Origin: Cristatella mucedo
Lineage: Eukaryota > Bryozoa > Phylactolaemata > Cristatellidae
NCBI GenBank assembly: GCA_009760855.2
Contig: WPIO01000006.1
Location: forward strand, 6,846,001 to 6,910,000
Direction: 5' to 3'
Length of the DNA: 64,000 bases
Position 1 is the first letter of the stretch. Each line of letters begins with the position of its first letter. Positions 23,777-52,323 of this stretch are shown piece by piece. Made by a program: the position numbers and the translations under genes. Under the pieces are notes generated by a model. It searched no databases, was not told the origin of the DNA, and saw only the letters and a list, made by a program, of their open reading frames with translations.

Positions 23777-23960
23777 CAGTGGTTCTCAACCTTCCTAATG
23801 TCGCGACCCTTTAATACAGTTCCTCGTGTTGTGTCGACCCACCAACCATAAAATTTATGCGTGCAAAATATGGAAATGCGTTTTGTCCGAAGGTCTTGAC
23901 CCCCGTGAAAGGGTCGTTCGACCCTCAAAGGGGTAGGAAGCCTCTGGTTGAGAACCGCTG
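23777..23960 (+). mobile_element. SPIN-like hAT non-autonomous element (MITE)
   Basis: A 184-bp element with terminal inverted repeats: CAGTGGTTCTCAACC at the left, and GGTTGAGAACCGCTG at the right. Its subterminal parts (CGCGACCCTTTAATACAG, and GAAAGGGTCGTTCGACCC) are those I know from the SPIN/OposCharlie3 family of hAT transposons. It is flanked by 8-bp near-identical duplications, CACTAGAT (23769-23776) and TGCTAGAT (23961-23968), with TA at the centre as in hAT Buster-type sites. No transposase is encoded. It lies 125 bp upstream of the CTP synthase ATG. Confidence 0.85.
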
Positions 23961-24085
23961 TGCTAGATGTTGATGTCGTTTTGTCGTCTGAATTGCAAGC
24001 ATGTATTGCAACTCGTTTTTGGTCTTTGTAGCCACTCTTACGTCAAGGCAAAGTGAGATTTTTTACAGTACACGGTCGACCAATC

Positions 24086-42337
<18,252 letters not shown>

Positions 42338-42574
42338 GCCGCGGCCGTGGCAGCCGCTCGCTGCGGCCCTCGCTGCGGCCTCTGTCTTGGCTCGCTGGTC
42401 GAATCGGTCTCTTACGGTTTTTACTTGCTCTATCAAATCTGTGCACCTGTCTGGCCTGCTCGTAACTCTAGCTTGCATCTATCGACCTTCACATGGCTTG
42501 TGACCTTCTCATGACTCAATCATGAGGCTTGGATTATTATGGCCAATAAGAACGTTACGACGTGTATAACCTAC

Positions 42575-42580
42575 AATAAA
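42575..42580 (+). other. Probable poly(A) signal of CTP synthase
   Basis: AATAAA lies 238 bp after the stop codon on the sense strand. Cleavage would be expected shortly after. Confidence 0.6.
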
Positions 42581-42879
42581 CTCATCTTTCGACATCTTGT
42601 CGTGCTCGTAGCTCGTGCAACTGCAGCGGCGGCCTTGTAGCACGAAGAAGTCGCTGGCATTCCATCCCCTGCAGCAGCAGCTGCTGGTAGTCATGTCAAA
42701 GATGGGCGTGTTCCAGTGACCGACCGCTCGGGAGTCGCGTTTGGGTGGGGGGGGGACTCCGGTGGGCGAGAGGGGCGAAGAGAGTCGTGCTTCGCCCTGC
42801 TCCGTGTGTAGGTGAAAGAAGCTCGTGGTGTTGCTCGTCGGCAAGCGTTTGATGCTGTTCGCGACGATCACTCAAGCTG

Positions 42880-43530
42880 CAATAACAACGATAAACATTT
42901 GTAGGAGAACTAGCTCCCTTTATAGGCATTTAACATTTGCACGATAACACGATTTCAGCAGGTATATGCACGCAAAGGACAACTGAGAAAGACTGAGCAA
43001 ACGCTTTGAGGAAGGGCGGCTGTAGCCTCTTTTTAAATATTAAGTCAGAGGTGTGTGCCGTCAGTCAGGAGTTCCCACTATTGGGAGCGTACGATCTGGA
43101 GGCACGGTGATGTGGGTTCGAGACACAGCTAGACGACTTGAGTCTGACGAGCAGGCGGTAAGACGAGCAGGCTGATTAGGAAGTACTTTCAATAGGTAGG
43201 CTGGAGCCAGAAGAGAGAAGGGACTTGAAAGTGAATGACCTTGAACCCTGCATGTTGGTATGCCGAAGCTTGATTAAAAAAGAAACCGGTGGTTGAGAAG
43301 TGGTGTAATGTGGCAGTTCACAACGGAAAAGCTTTGCCTGCCCAGGTTCAACCAACTGTAAGCACCCTACTGCATGTGCTCGCTACTACTGAGCTACGTG
43401 AATCTTTATCTTGAATCTTGATACGTGAATCTTGATCGGACGACTGATGATGATCAGATCTGTCTTGATCAGATGAATAAAAAATGGATGGACGAGTTTG
43501 GGAGTGGCATTCTTGTCTAAGCCAGCCCGA
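42880..43530 (-). mobile_element. LINE-A-like copy, diverged
   Basis: Minus-strand tail equivalent at 42885-42945 (GGAGAACTAGCTCCC, then TAGGCATTTAACATTTGC). Blocks near 43190-43250 match the LTFRSL/APAYL region of LINE-A. Confidence 0.6.
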
Positions 43531-43649
43531 GTTTCGACTCGACTGTGGAGCTTGACTGCTGCGGTTGAAGGTCATTTTGGAGCGCGGCCCCCCTGACTTC
43601 ATCAGATGCAGGCCGTACTCATTTTTAGGGTTAAGCTTTCCAATTTCTG

Positions 43650-44098
43650 AGAATACCGTTAGCCCATCTATCCTCAATAGGCCAAGCACCGTACCACTCG
43701 CTTTTCTGAACAGAATTGTTTACCTACACTTCGTACGAACCCCAACGTTTTTTGGAGACTGTACCTTCACTTACTATGCTCCAAAGCCTGGATCTCACTT
43801 CTGACAGGCGTTGCGACATCCCCCGACGACATTTAAAAAGAAGCTAAAACGCATCTATTTATCGCAGCATTTAGTGAAGCCTTGCGATTCATCCTTTGTG
43901 TGCCCATGCGTGCTGACACTGTGCATGCTGACCCGGTCCATATCACCCCTAACCATGTTATGCTTGTTGTCATTGATCATGCTACTACGAACCATTCGAC
44001 CATGCCTTCTTTGCAGCAAATGTAATGTGCCTAGAAATTAAGTTCTCTGAGGGTGCTATGCAAATGAGTTATTATTGCTATCATTATTATTATTATCG
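43650..44098 (+). mobile_element. LINE-A 3' part
   Basis: It runs from CACCGTACCACTCGCTTTTC through a C-terminal coding remnant and the GCATGCTGACC 3' UTR, to GAAATTAAGTTCTCTGAGGG and an (ATT)n tail. Confidence 0.75.
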
Positions 44099-44099
44099 T

Positions 44100-44645
44100 C
44101 ATACAATTTGAGAAAGCTTGCTGGCATGTAAGTGTGCAAATGTCAGCAATGCCAATTACAAGGGGGCTGAGATAGCTTTGACGTGCTGGAACGCTTTGAT
44201 AGGGTGGATCAAAGCAAAGCGTTTGTGCACATGTGCGTCGCCTGTGTAAATAGTAAAGCCTTGCTTGTGCTCGGTGATTACATTGGCGTGAGTGAGACAG
44301 AGAGCGAGAGAGAGTATAAATTGTGAAAAGTAGTTAATTAGCAACAGTTTTTTTGGGTACTCGGGTGCTGTAAAGGCTCACCACCACTATTAACCATAGA
44401 TGTATATGCTATGAAGTCGCTGTTAAGTCCTTGCATTGCAACGCGAACGGTTACCGTGCCAAATAATTGGTGCTCAAGAAGAGCGGAATGATTGCTGGAA
44501 TGACTGGTGAGAGAGAGAGAGCGAGAGACCAACGTCAGCATTCCTGAGAAGGTCGCTTATACACTCAAAGAAGTGCTGACTTTGAGGAGGGATTCGATCT
44601 AAAACTCGATTAGAAATTGCTCGATAGGATTGAAGTTTGGGTTTT
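44100..44645 (-). mobile_element. LINE-A-like RT fragment
   Basis: The minus strand matches the RT C-terminal region (equivalents of the YADD-flanking and HSTESAL segments) with many indels. It abuts the tail of the preceding plus-strand copy. Confidence 0.6.
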
Positions 44646-44805
44646 GGTACAAGATTTAAGATCTCTGGGGCTAGTGTCGACTTCTTACTAGGTTGCTTGT
44701 CAATAGCGGCGTTGACAGCTGTGGTGGGAAGACCTGAGGCTAGGGATTTTGTTATAGCAACCTAGCGCAACAGCAAATCTGCGCGCATCTCAGGAGGAGG
44801 AAGTA

Positions 44806-44880
44806 AAAGTAAGTACTTTAAAGTGCCCAGAAAAAGGTTTGCCTCTTTAAGGGGCGCTGTGCAAATGTATCTCAACATCT
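44806..44880 (+). mobile_element. LINE 3' tail-like fragment
   Basis: TTTAAAGTGCCCAGAAAAAG, then TTTAAGGGGCGCTGTGCAAA recalls the LINE-A hairpin terminus. Confidence 0.45.
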
Positions 44881-45499
44881 AGAAGGCTCCGAAAATTCAA
44901 TAGGTTTCCTTATGACTTAGGCGCGGGCTGTGCCACAGACGACGCCACGGGTTGTTGGTGGACGATGGTGGCTCGGGCCACAGACGACGACCATCGGAAT
45001 CGCCTGCCAAAGCAAAGCAAGAGTTAAGGTTCCGTGTCAACGCCAGTCATTCTTGAAGGGTGCATCAAACCGAAATGAAGAGAGGAAATAATTCACTTAT
45101 TCGTGGTTTAATGTCATTTTAAGCCACATGGAAAACTTGAATATTTGCTAGTAGAATATTTCTGCTTTAGCTAGAACTCAGTCCTAGGAGAGAGATCGAC
45201 GGCGCGAACGCATGCGGATACCAGCCCATATTCAATTTTTTATACGCCTACCTACGAATGTAAGCAGAAGGCACTGCTGATTGGTTCACTTGCCGTGCTG
45301 ATCAGTAGTTAGAGAGCCCTAGCAATTAGCTTATATAAACACAATTCGCTATTGCATTTAAGCTATTCTCTGAGAGTTCATAGTAAATGCACGCTCGTAC
45401 CGTAAAAGGAAGTCGTTAGTGATTCAGCAGCCGGCGTAGGTCAGTCCGAACACAAGCACTAGTGAAGCAAATGTGTTTCTGCTGATTCACCAACATCAT
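44881..45499. other. Unassigned sequence
   Basis: No gene or family recognised. Confidence 0.4.
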
Positions 45500-45640
45500 T
45501 TACAAGCAGACCTGTATATAGCGGCAGACGAGCCGTAATGGCGACCACCCCGCTCGCCGTGGGCAATAAAGAATTGCCTGCTGGGGGTAGTCGCACGTCA
45601 CGACCCAGGTCGTGGCGTGCGATCTCATTCCAAGAACTTC
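45500..45640 (-). mobile_element. SINE1-like copy, diverged
   Basis: The minus strand carries a hairpin around ACGACCTGGGTCGTGACG, the GGCAATTCTTTATTGCCC stem and GCCATTACGGCTCGTCTGCC. The B box is degenerate. Confidence 0.6.
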
Positions 45641-45869
45641 ACCTAGGCCGGCGAAGAAGAATTTCAATTTAAAAATTATATTAATGGGTTCATTACCACA
45701 TGTGATTTCATAAAAAAAACTATGGCACAATCGAGCGGGGCAAGGTGCAGGGAATATGGCAGTCGAGCCACAATTTCAAGGGTGACTTTTTAATTTTTTC
45801 CGCTGCGTTTGACCATGACAATTAGGTTGGGCTTATTGGCACCCCTTTTGAGAAAGTTATGTTATCTCA

Positions 45870-46500
45870 GAGTTGCCTTCCAAGTGCGAATGGAGAGAAT
45901 TCAAGTTTCAATGAAGCCGAGGGATCAGGAGAAAACGAAGCCTGGATGCGGATGCTGAGTGTCATACGCTCAGGAACGACACCATAGGCTGTGATTGGCT
46001 GGTGATTGCGTCGGCAAGAGGAAAAGTAGACATCATAAAAAGAAGAGGACGTAGAACCGAACCCTTATGGTAGGTACCTGTTGTGTGCACCTGCTGTAAT
46101 TAGCGAAGCGCCTGACACCAATGCACGCGCCTCACCTGTGGCCGATAGTTAAGCCATTGAAGCAGCGTCGCGTCGGGCCACTAATGCAGGTTATATTTCG
46201 TGTCATCTGTTGCGATCGATCGAGCTCTCATATATGTGCCCGTTGAGAGGAATAAAGAAGTCTCGTTTACCGAGCACGTGCGCCCGCTGTGTCTCCGTGA
46301 GACTCCCACTAGAACAGCCGCCGCTGGAGACACCATCGTACAACATACCTCATACTTCAAAGGATTTCCAGACAAGCGTTTCGCGTTGGGCATCTTCGCT
46401 CTTTATATCTCCCACTTGTATATAGGATCTTAACCGTTGCAGTGCGACGCTAACGATTCCCAGGTGAGACGATGGGGACTTGGTAGGTAGGACAGGTAAG
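45870..46500 (-). mobile_element. LINE-A-like RT fragment, strongly diverged
   Basis: 46010-46100 and 46425-46500 align in order with the minus strand of the LINE-A RT (YADD-upstream and YGVPQGS regions). Unrelated sequence of about 200 bp lies between them at 46200-46420. Confidence 0.5.
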
Positions 46501-46557
46501 ACTTGGAGATTAATTATACTAGATGCTGCTAAGAGGTAAATAATAATAAATAATAAA

Positions 46558-46726
46558 TACTAGCTGATTTAACAGCCTCCTTTTGTATAGCGACAGAAGA
46601 GCCTTTATGGTTATCACCACCGCTTGCAGTAGCGATAAAGGATCGCCCATCGCAGGATTCGAACCCACGACCTCGGGGCCGAAGTCGTGAAAAGCAACCA
46701 CCTTACCTAGTGAGCCATTACGGCCC
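46558..46726 (-). mobile_element. SINE1 copy
   Basis: Nearly full length on the minus strand: GGCTCACTAGGTAAGGTGG, B box GGGTTCGAATCC, GGCGATCCTTTATCGC and GCTGTTAAATCAGCTAG. The A-rich flank (TAATAATAAATAATAA, plus strand) is its tail. Confidence 0.9.
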
Positions 46727-47394
46727 AGTCGAACTTGCTTGCTTAGAGACTCTCTTTGTCAGAAAACCGGAGAAGCTCATTATACATTTGCAGGCTGTTT
46801 TTGCGTGAAATGTTGGCTTGGCTGGAAGCCTGGCCGAATATTACTTGAGAGTCTCGATGTTTTAGCATTACTTGGCGGAACTTATATAGATTCCCTCGGA
46901 CTAGTGTTGACTTCATCATGAGTGGTCAGGAAATTGTCTCTTTGAAAGCACTCGGATTAAATCGTAGGCTAAAGAAATTTTTAATAACTTACATAGGGAA
47001 GGGCGGTTCTAGGCATCTCAGGAGGGCAGTAGCTATAGGGTCTAGAGCGTTCTCGATCATCTCATACATGGAGATGAAACTTCAAGACGTGATCAGTAGG
47101 GACAGGCTTGAAGAGTGAATTGAAGTTTGGTGAGTAAAGAAGGGCGGAGAGTCCAGTGATAATGTAACGGTGGCGATTGACTCTCTGATCTTATCTATCT
47201 TGCTTACGGAGAAACGGGAAATCTGCTAGGTCGCTATGATGATCTTTAGGTCTGGCTTGAACCGGAAGCGATTAATGATACAGTTGATGGTCAACATGAG
47301 AATTTTCGGGCTGTGCATCGGCGATTCAGTTGTCTTTTTTTTATAAAAGCTATAGTAGGTCTTTGGCTAGGATTTATTGGCGTGATTATAATTG
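46727..47394. other. Unassigned, possibly old LINE pre-RT sequence
   Basis: Minus-strand composition resembles the region upstream of the RT in neighbouring remnants, but there is no firm match. The plus frame at 46918-47118 has no domain. Confidence 0.3.
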
Positions 47395-47560
47395 CCTTCT
47401 TAGCCCTACGGCGATGTGGCTGCTCGTCACGATCCAGGTAGTAAATTCGAGCCCTACATATACAGGTGATCCATTATTGCCCACTGCAAGCAGCGCTTAC
47501 AGCCGCTAAAGCTGTCCTGCAGCTATACAAACGAGGCTGTTGAATCGGCCAACTTTTTTT
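47395..47560 (+). mobile_element. SINE1-like copy, diverged
   Basis: B-box equivalent AAATTCGAGCCC, then ATTATTGCCCACTGCAAGC, TATACAAACGAGGCTG and a terminal GGCTGTTGAATCGGCC hairpin. Confidence 0.7.
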
Positions 47561-47811
47561 CTCTAAACATCCCATTAGCTAAACATTCAGCTCATATGTC
47601 GGGTTTTCTTTTTAAGCGTACACTGCACGCAGTTCTGGCTAGTTTAACGCCTACGCCAAGTCATACAGCGTCTGGGTGAGGGCGTGAACTTCCGTGAACT
47701 CAAAAGTGATCCGACTCATCCAGCACATTGGCTAGCGTCGTATTGAAGCATCCGTTAGTGAGGGAAGAAGGTCAGATTGCGGAAATAGGGTGAAATTGAG
47801 CGGGAATACAT

Positions 47812-47892
47812 TTATTTATACAGCGCCCTAAGAAAACGCGTTCTCAATCCAGGCGCTTTAAATATGTCGCAGGTTTGAGCCCACGACCAAAT
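47812..47892 (-). mobile_element. SINE2 3' fragment
   Basis: On the minus strand: GTGGGCTCAAACCTGCG (B-box region), AAAGCGCCTGGATTGAGAAC and TTAGGGCGCTGTATAAATAA. Confidence 0.6.
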
Positions 47893-48058
47893 AGCAAGCT
47901 ATTTCTTGTAGGCGGCATTCACATCGAGGGCACTTTGGTTTCGAGATTCACAGACAAAGTTAAGTTAATACCAAAGTGGTGCATACTTTCGAGAAAATGA
48001 GATGTAATTGTACTCACATGCGCTACATTTCATAATAATTGGAGGTTTGAAGCATACA

Positions 48059-48061
<3 letters not shown>

Positions 48062-48128
<67 letters not shown>
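48062..48128. repeat. (GA)n microsatellite
   Basis: An uninterrupted GA tract of 67 bp. Confidence 0.97.
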
Positions 48129-48132
<4 letters not shown>

Positions 48133-48484
48133 GAACCGGGTGTACGACTCTTGCGACTGCGAGCGGAGGAGGTAGGAGCACCTGAGCCAGGAGAGAAACA
48201 ACGATCCAGCCTAGATTGGGAAACCGGAGTACAAGGTTTAATTATCAAAAGCAAACGTTGCAATCATATAACATGAAAAGTGAACACTGATTTTTAAGAC
48301 AGCCAAAGATTGCTTACTTGCCCGTCTTAGCTGTGCTGCCATATGGTGCTTGAGACTTTCAAAGCGCGCTAGATATGTCTTCTTAAGTAACGACGCCGGG
48401 TTTTGGCTCTGCTTGGTCGCATTCAAACTATGTTCTGGTATTTTCAGTTACAATCTCACGAATCACTGTCTTAGGCTGACGTTA

Positions 48485-49165
48485 GAAGTCGCACGTTGGC
48501 GGAGCGGACTGATCGGGGGCCAGCGTTCTCTCGCCATTGGTTCCGATGTGCTTTAAGGTGGCATTTACTTGGCCGCTCTCTCGAGCTGCGCGCAAGGCTT
48601 CGCGCGCAGCAGCTCGCTTCCGCTCATCACTGGGGCAAGGCTTTGCGCGCTCCGCGGCTCATCCGTCGCGTGATCACTTTTCACCAGTCGGTATCCTTTA
48701 GTCTGGAGCTTTTTTTTAACTACCTACTGGCGATCTGCACCGCACGGCCAGCGTCGTAGTTTAACCGGCGAGCGTGCCATTTCGCGGCCACGTCGCTGCA
48801 GCGAGTCAGGCTGAAGCAAGCTGAACCCTGACCCCTGGGATTCGCGCTACATTTCTCTCCGGGCGCCGAGCCTGTCTCGTTTCGCCGAGCGGGACAGCGC
48901 GGCGGCCACCGTCGCTAGCAGCCGCAGCGAGATGTCGCTATAGCGGCGAAATTACTGGTCGGGCGCAGCGAATTGGGCTTCGGAGTGAACGGCTGAGGCT
49001 GCAACCTGGCAAGCTGCTAATGGCTCCTCAAGCGTCGAGCTGCGACGTCGATATCCGATGCCCGGATGTCGAGCTGCTGCTGCTGCAGCTGCAGCTCTCG
49101 TTGTTCGCATTTCGACTTTCGTCGCCGGTCGCCAAGTGCTTCTAGGTCAGAGGTGGCGGGCATGG
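48485..49165. promoter_or_regulatory. Orphan CpG-rich block
   Basis: CpG density rises sharply here (many CGCG and GCGC words) compared with the AT-rich repeats on either side. No coding frame, donor site or gene start could be assigned. It may be a CpG island promoter of an unseen or lost gene, or part of a GC-rich repeat. Confidence 0.4.
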
Positions 49166-49189
49166 GGAGCAACTGGCGATGAGCTCAGC

Positions 49190-49680
49190 GTACTACCTTT
49201 CTCCTCGCTTTATACTCTCCTTCTTGCCGATGCGACTGTCAGGCACAATCTAGGCTCTCAGCTCTATGCAAGTGACACTCAGTTGTACCTTTGCTTTGAT
49301 CCTTCCCAGCCCTCAAGCACGTCAAATTCTCTCAACTCCCTTGCAGCATGTATCGATGACATGCGTATATATCATCGATGGAAGCAACTTTTCTTAAATT
49401 TAATGATTATAAAACCAACTTACTAGTTATGGGTAAACCAAGTGTGATTCGGAAATAGGAAAGCCTAGCGCTCAGAATCGGCTCCACCGGCATATCTCCT
49501 GTTGAATCTGCACGTAATCTTAGTGTCTCCTTAAGAAATGACCTTTCATTAGACGACCGTATCGGCTTCACTGTCAAGTCTGTCTACTTTCAGCTATTTA
49601 ACGTTGCTAAAATTCGGGCTTGCATGGCCAGGGATACTACATCTAAATTGGTGTATACGTTTCTGACGTCCAATCTCGAC
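49190..49680 (+). mobile_element. LINE-A copy, part 1
   Basis: It begins within the RT (LLADATVRHNLGSQLYASD, with motif C changed from YADD to YASD), then [17 protein letters not shown]. Interrupted at about 49681 by LINE-B. Confidence 0.8.
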
Positions 49681-49917
49681 TTGTATCTCCGTCTGTAACT
49701 CCACAAGGCCACGCAAACTATGTGGGTGTCACTACGCAGGAGAGTTTTGTATTTCGCACTCACAGCCTAAGCGGCTGTCGGTACAAGCATTCGGTAGCAA
49801 ACAGACTTCGTCTCATGCCACAAAGAGAAAGTGAGAAGCATGGCTGAGTCAGGGGAGCAGTTGTGGTAGTGAGCAGCGTGGAAGTAGCAGTAGAGGACGT
49901 CTGGAAAGGACGGCTGC
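49681..49917 (-). mobile_element. LINE-B 3' fragment inserted in LINE-A
   Basis: The LINE-B 3' end (TCTCCGTCTGTAACTCCAC on the plus strand) begins directly after LINE-A CTCGACTT. LINE-A resumes with CTGCAACTCACTGCTTGC at 49916. A very short (about 235 bp) truncated insertion. Confidence 0.85.
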
Positions 49918-50600
49918 AACTCACTGCTTGCTGGCCTACCGGCCTGTGCAATGACGCGCCTAGTGTTGGTGCAAACCTGTGCAGCTAGGCTTGTTTTTTT
50001 TTCGTGAGCGTCGCAGTTGCCACATCACACCACTTCTCGCCGACCTGCACTGGCTCCCAGTCAAGCAGCATATCAACTTCAAGGTTGAACTTCATTTATA
50101 TAGCGCCCCAAGAGAACTTAATCTCCATTCAGGCGCTTCACATGCTCCTCGGGGCTCGAGCCCACGACCTCAGTCAGACATTGGTCGGGGCGAGTACCTT
50201 AACCGCTAGACCAAGGAGTCACGACATCTTCTGACTTGACGAACTAAAAAATAACTCAAAAATAAGCTAAAATGCATCTATATATCACTGCATTTAGTGG
50301 ATCCGTGTGTTTAGTCCTTTGTTTGCTTATGCGTGCTGACACTGTACATGCTGCCACTAACCACATTTGCACTCTGACATTGTGCATGTTGCCACTAACC
50401 ACATTTGCACTCTGACCTTGTGCATGCCACTAAACACATTTGCACTGTGACCTTGTGCATGCCACTACTGATCGTGTTAAGCTTGTCATTCAGCATGCAT
50501 ACCAATAACTATTCGATCGTGTTTTCTTTGCAGCAAATCTAAAGTGTGAAGAACGAGATTGAGTTCTCTGGGGGTGCTATACAAATGTATTATTGTTAAG
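49918..50600 (+). mobile_element. LINE-A copy, part 2, with SINE2 inside
   Basis: It continues with GLPACA-type sequence and LLADLHWLPVKQHINFKV. SINE2 occupies 50091-50222. After it, LINE-A resumes about 200 bp further along. The 3' UTR contains a local duplication of the CCACTAACCACATTTGCAC block. The tail is at 50535-50598. Confidence 0.8.
50091..50222 (-). mobile_element. SINE2 copy, best preserved
   Basis: On the minus strand: CCTTGGTCTAGCGGTTAAGG (A box), GTGGGCTCGAGCCCC (B box), CATGTGAAGCGCCTGAATGG, then AGATTAAGTTCTCTTGGGGC and TATATAAATGAA. The head reads as a tRNA with intact promoter boxes; the tail is the LINE-A hairpin. Confidence 0.85.
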
Positions 50601-50946
50601 AACCGGCACGACATTCTTCAGGTTGAACCAGCAGAGCGAAAACGCTTGAGCCGGACTGGCCTAGTGGCTACGTGGCATTTATTAGAGTACACAGGCGAAG
50701 GGCGCCGCTCGGCGGGGGGCTCAATACGGCGAGTGGCGCTGCAGTTTTTTGCGGAAGCAGGCGGCAGCCTCGCGCGCGCGCTGCCGCCTGCTGCCGAGCA
50801 CCCGTAACTGCGTAGCTGCGTAGCTGAGTAACGCGCCGACGGACAAGCGAGCAGGAAGGTTCCTGCAAGAGGTCGGAGCAAATAGACCGACACTTTAAAG
50901 GGCAATCGTCGCCGGCGGCGGCGGCGCTATGGCGGGTCAATCAATA

Positions 50947-51175
50947 GCCGCTGTAGCAGTAGTAATAAATAATAATAATAATAGTAATAAATAATAAATA
51001 AATAATAATAAATAGTAGTAATAAATAATAAATAAATAATAATAAATAGTAGTAATAAAGAATAAATAAATAATAATAAATAGTAGTAATAAATTGCCGC
51101 TGTAGCAGTATTAATAAATAATAATAATAGTAGTAATAAATAATAAATAGTAGTAATAAATAGCCGCTGTAGCAG
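50947..51175. repeat. AT-rich higher-order array (TAATAAATAA type)
   Basis: TAA/ATAA/TAG trinucleotide-like repeats arranged in longer units. The 13-mer GCCGCTGTAGCAG recurs at 50947, 51096 and 51163, marking unit boundaries. It sits at the edge of the CpG-rich region upstream of the GalNAc-transferase-like gene. Confidence 0.9.
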
Positions 51176-51179
51176 GTCT

Positions 51180-52323
51180 AGTCGGCTGTGGCGGCGGAGC
51201 TCGCTTTCGTCGTGCGAATGTCAAATGTCCGCCGAGCCGCTGCGGCGATTGCTTTCAAAGCGGCATCCGACTCGGACGCCTTGGAAGCGCGCGACGGTAC
51301 GACGGAGCAGAGGGCAGGAGCTGGGTGAGTGGCGAGGTCGCGCTGCCGTGGCAGCTGCCCAGCCCTCCAGAGCCGGACGGACGACGACGAGGTCCGCACG
51401 GCGAGTCGAGTCGCCGACCATCTCCTCCTCCTCCTCCGTTGATGACGCAGCGTCTGCTAGGTAGGTGCGGCGGCGCCTATTGTAAAGACAAAAAAGACGA
51501 GCCGGCGACGGACGTCGTCGCCGGCTGGTCGATGCAGGCCGTACAATGCGAGCGACGGTCCGGCAAACAATGCAGCCGCGTGGCGCGCGCAGCGCCGGGG
51601 CCGGTGTTCCAGAGCGCTCGCGCGCGCTCGCTGTCGCGCTGCCCCCGCCTCGGCAGCTGGCGCGTCGCCGCTGACGCCGCCGCCGCCGCCGACGCTCTCA
51701 GCCACTTTGACCGAAGAGGCTGCGGCGCTGCGCGGCGCGCGGCCGTCGCTGCGAAGCAGCCGAAGGGTGAGTGCGGCCGCAGCCGCTGGCGCAGCTAGCG
51801 CGCGCCGCCGAGGCGCTTCGTCTGCACGCTCGCCGCCCGTCGCCGCCGCCGCCGCCGCCGCCCGTCGCCGCCGCCGCAGCAGCAGCAGCACGCCGACTCG
51901 ACAAATGCTCGCCCGTGCAACCGAGGCAGTGCAGCATCGCCGGCGGCGGCGCAGCGGGAATGGGCCGCGCGGGCGGCGTCTAGCGCGCTCTCTCTGCTCG
52001 CGTGCGCTCGCTTGCAACCGCGAGGACAAAGGCGGGGGGGGGGAGGTGATGGTGGGCAGCAGCCGCCGCGCGGCGTCTAGCTCTCTCTCTCTCCGCTTGA
52101 GAGCCAGAGCAGCTCGCTCGCTCGTCCACGCGCTCGAGCGTGGCCGGCCGAGCGCGGCGGCGGGATCCGCGACGGGACTCGCGCTCGGCGCCTCCGGCCG
52201 CCGTCCGCTGAGCGTTCTTTCGCGCGCCGTCCAGCAGCCGCAGCAGAGCGTCTCGGCCTCGGCGATCGGACGATCGGATCGATCGGATCGATCTCTCGGC
52301 CTCGGCTCATCCGCGAAGCCGCG
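51180..52323 (+). promoter_or_regulatory. CpG-rich promoter and 5' UTR region of the GALNT-like gene
   Basis: About 1.1 kb of very CpG-dense sequence runs directly to the start codon at 52324. It includes GCC/CCG-repeat stretches (51675-51700, 51838-51885), a G run (52033-52045) and CGATCGGAT repeats (52262-52291). This is typical of an island promoter. The long Arg/Ala-rich frames in it on both strands are compositional. No TATA box was identified. Confidence 0.6.

Noticed and set aside
24053-24085. Upstream extension of CTP synthase exon 1
   Set aside because: The extension begins with GTG, contains a likely splice acceptor, and adds residues not found in the family; the ATG at 24086 matches the conserved MKYILVTGG start.
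50130-50222. Possible tRNA gene on the minus strand
   Set aside because: It is the head of SINE2, continuous with a LINE-A-like tail; repeated elsewhere.
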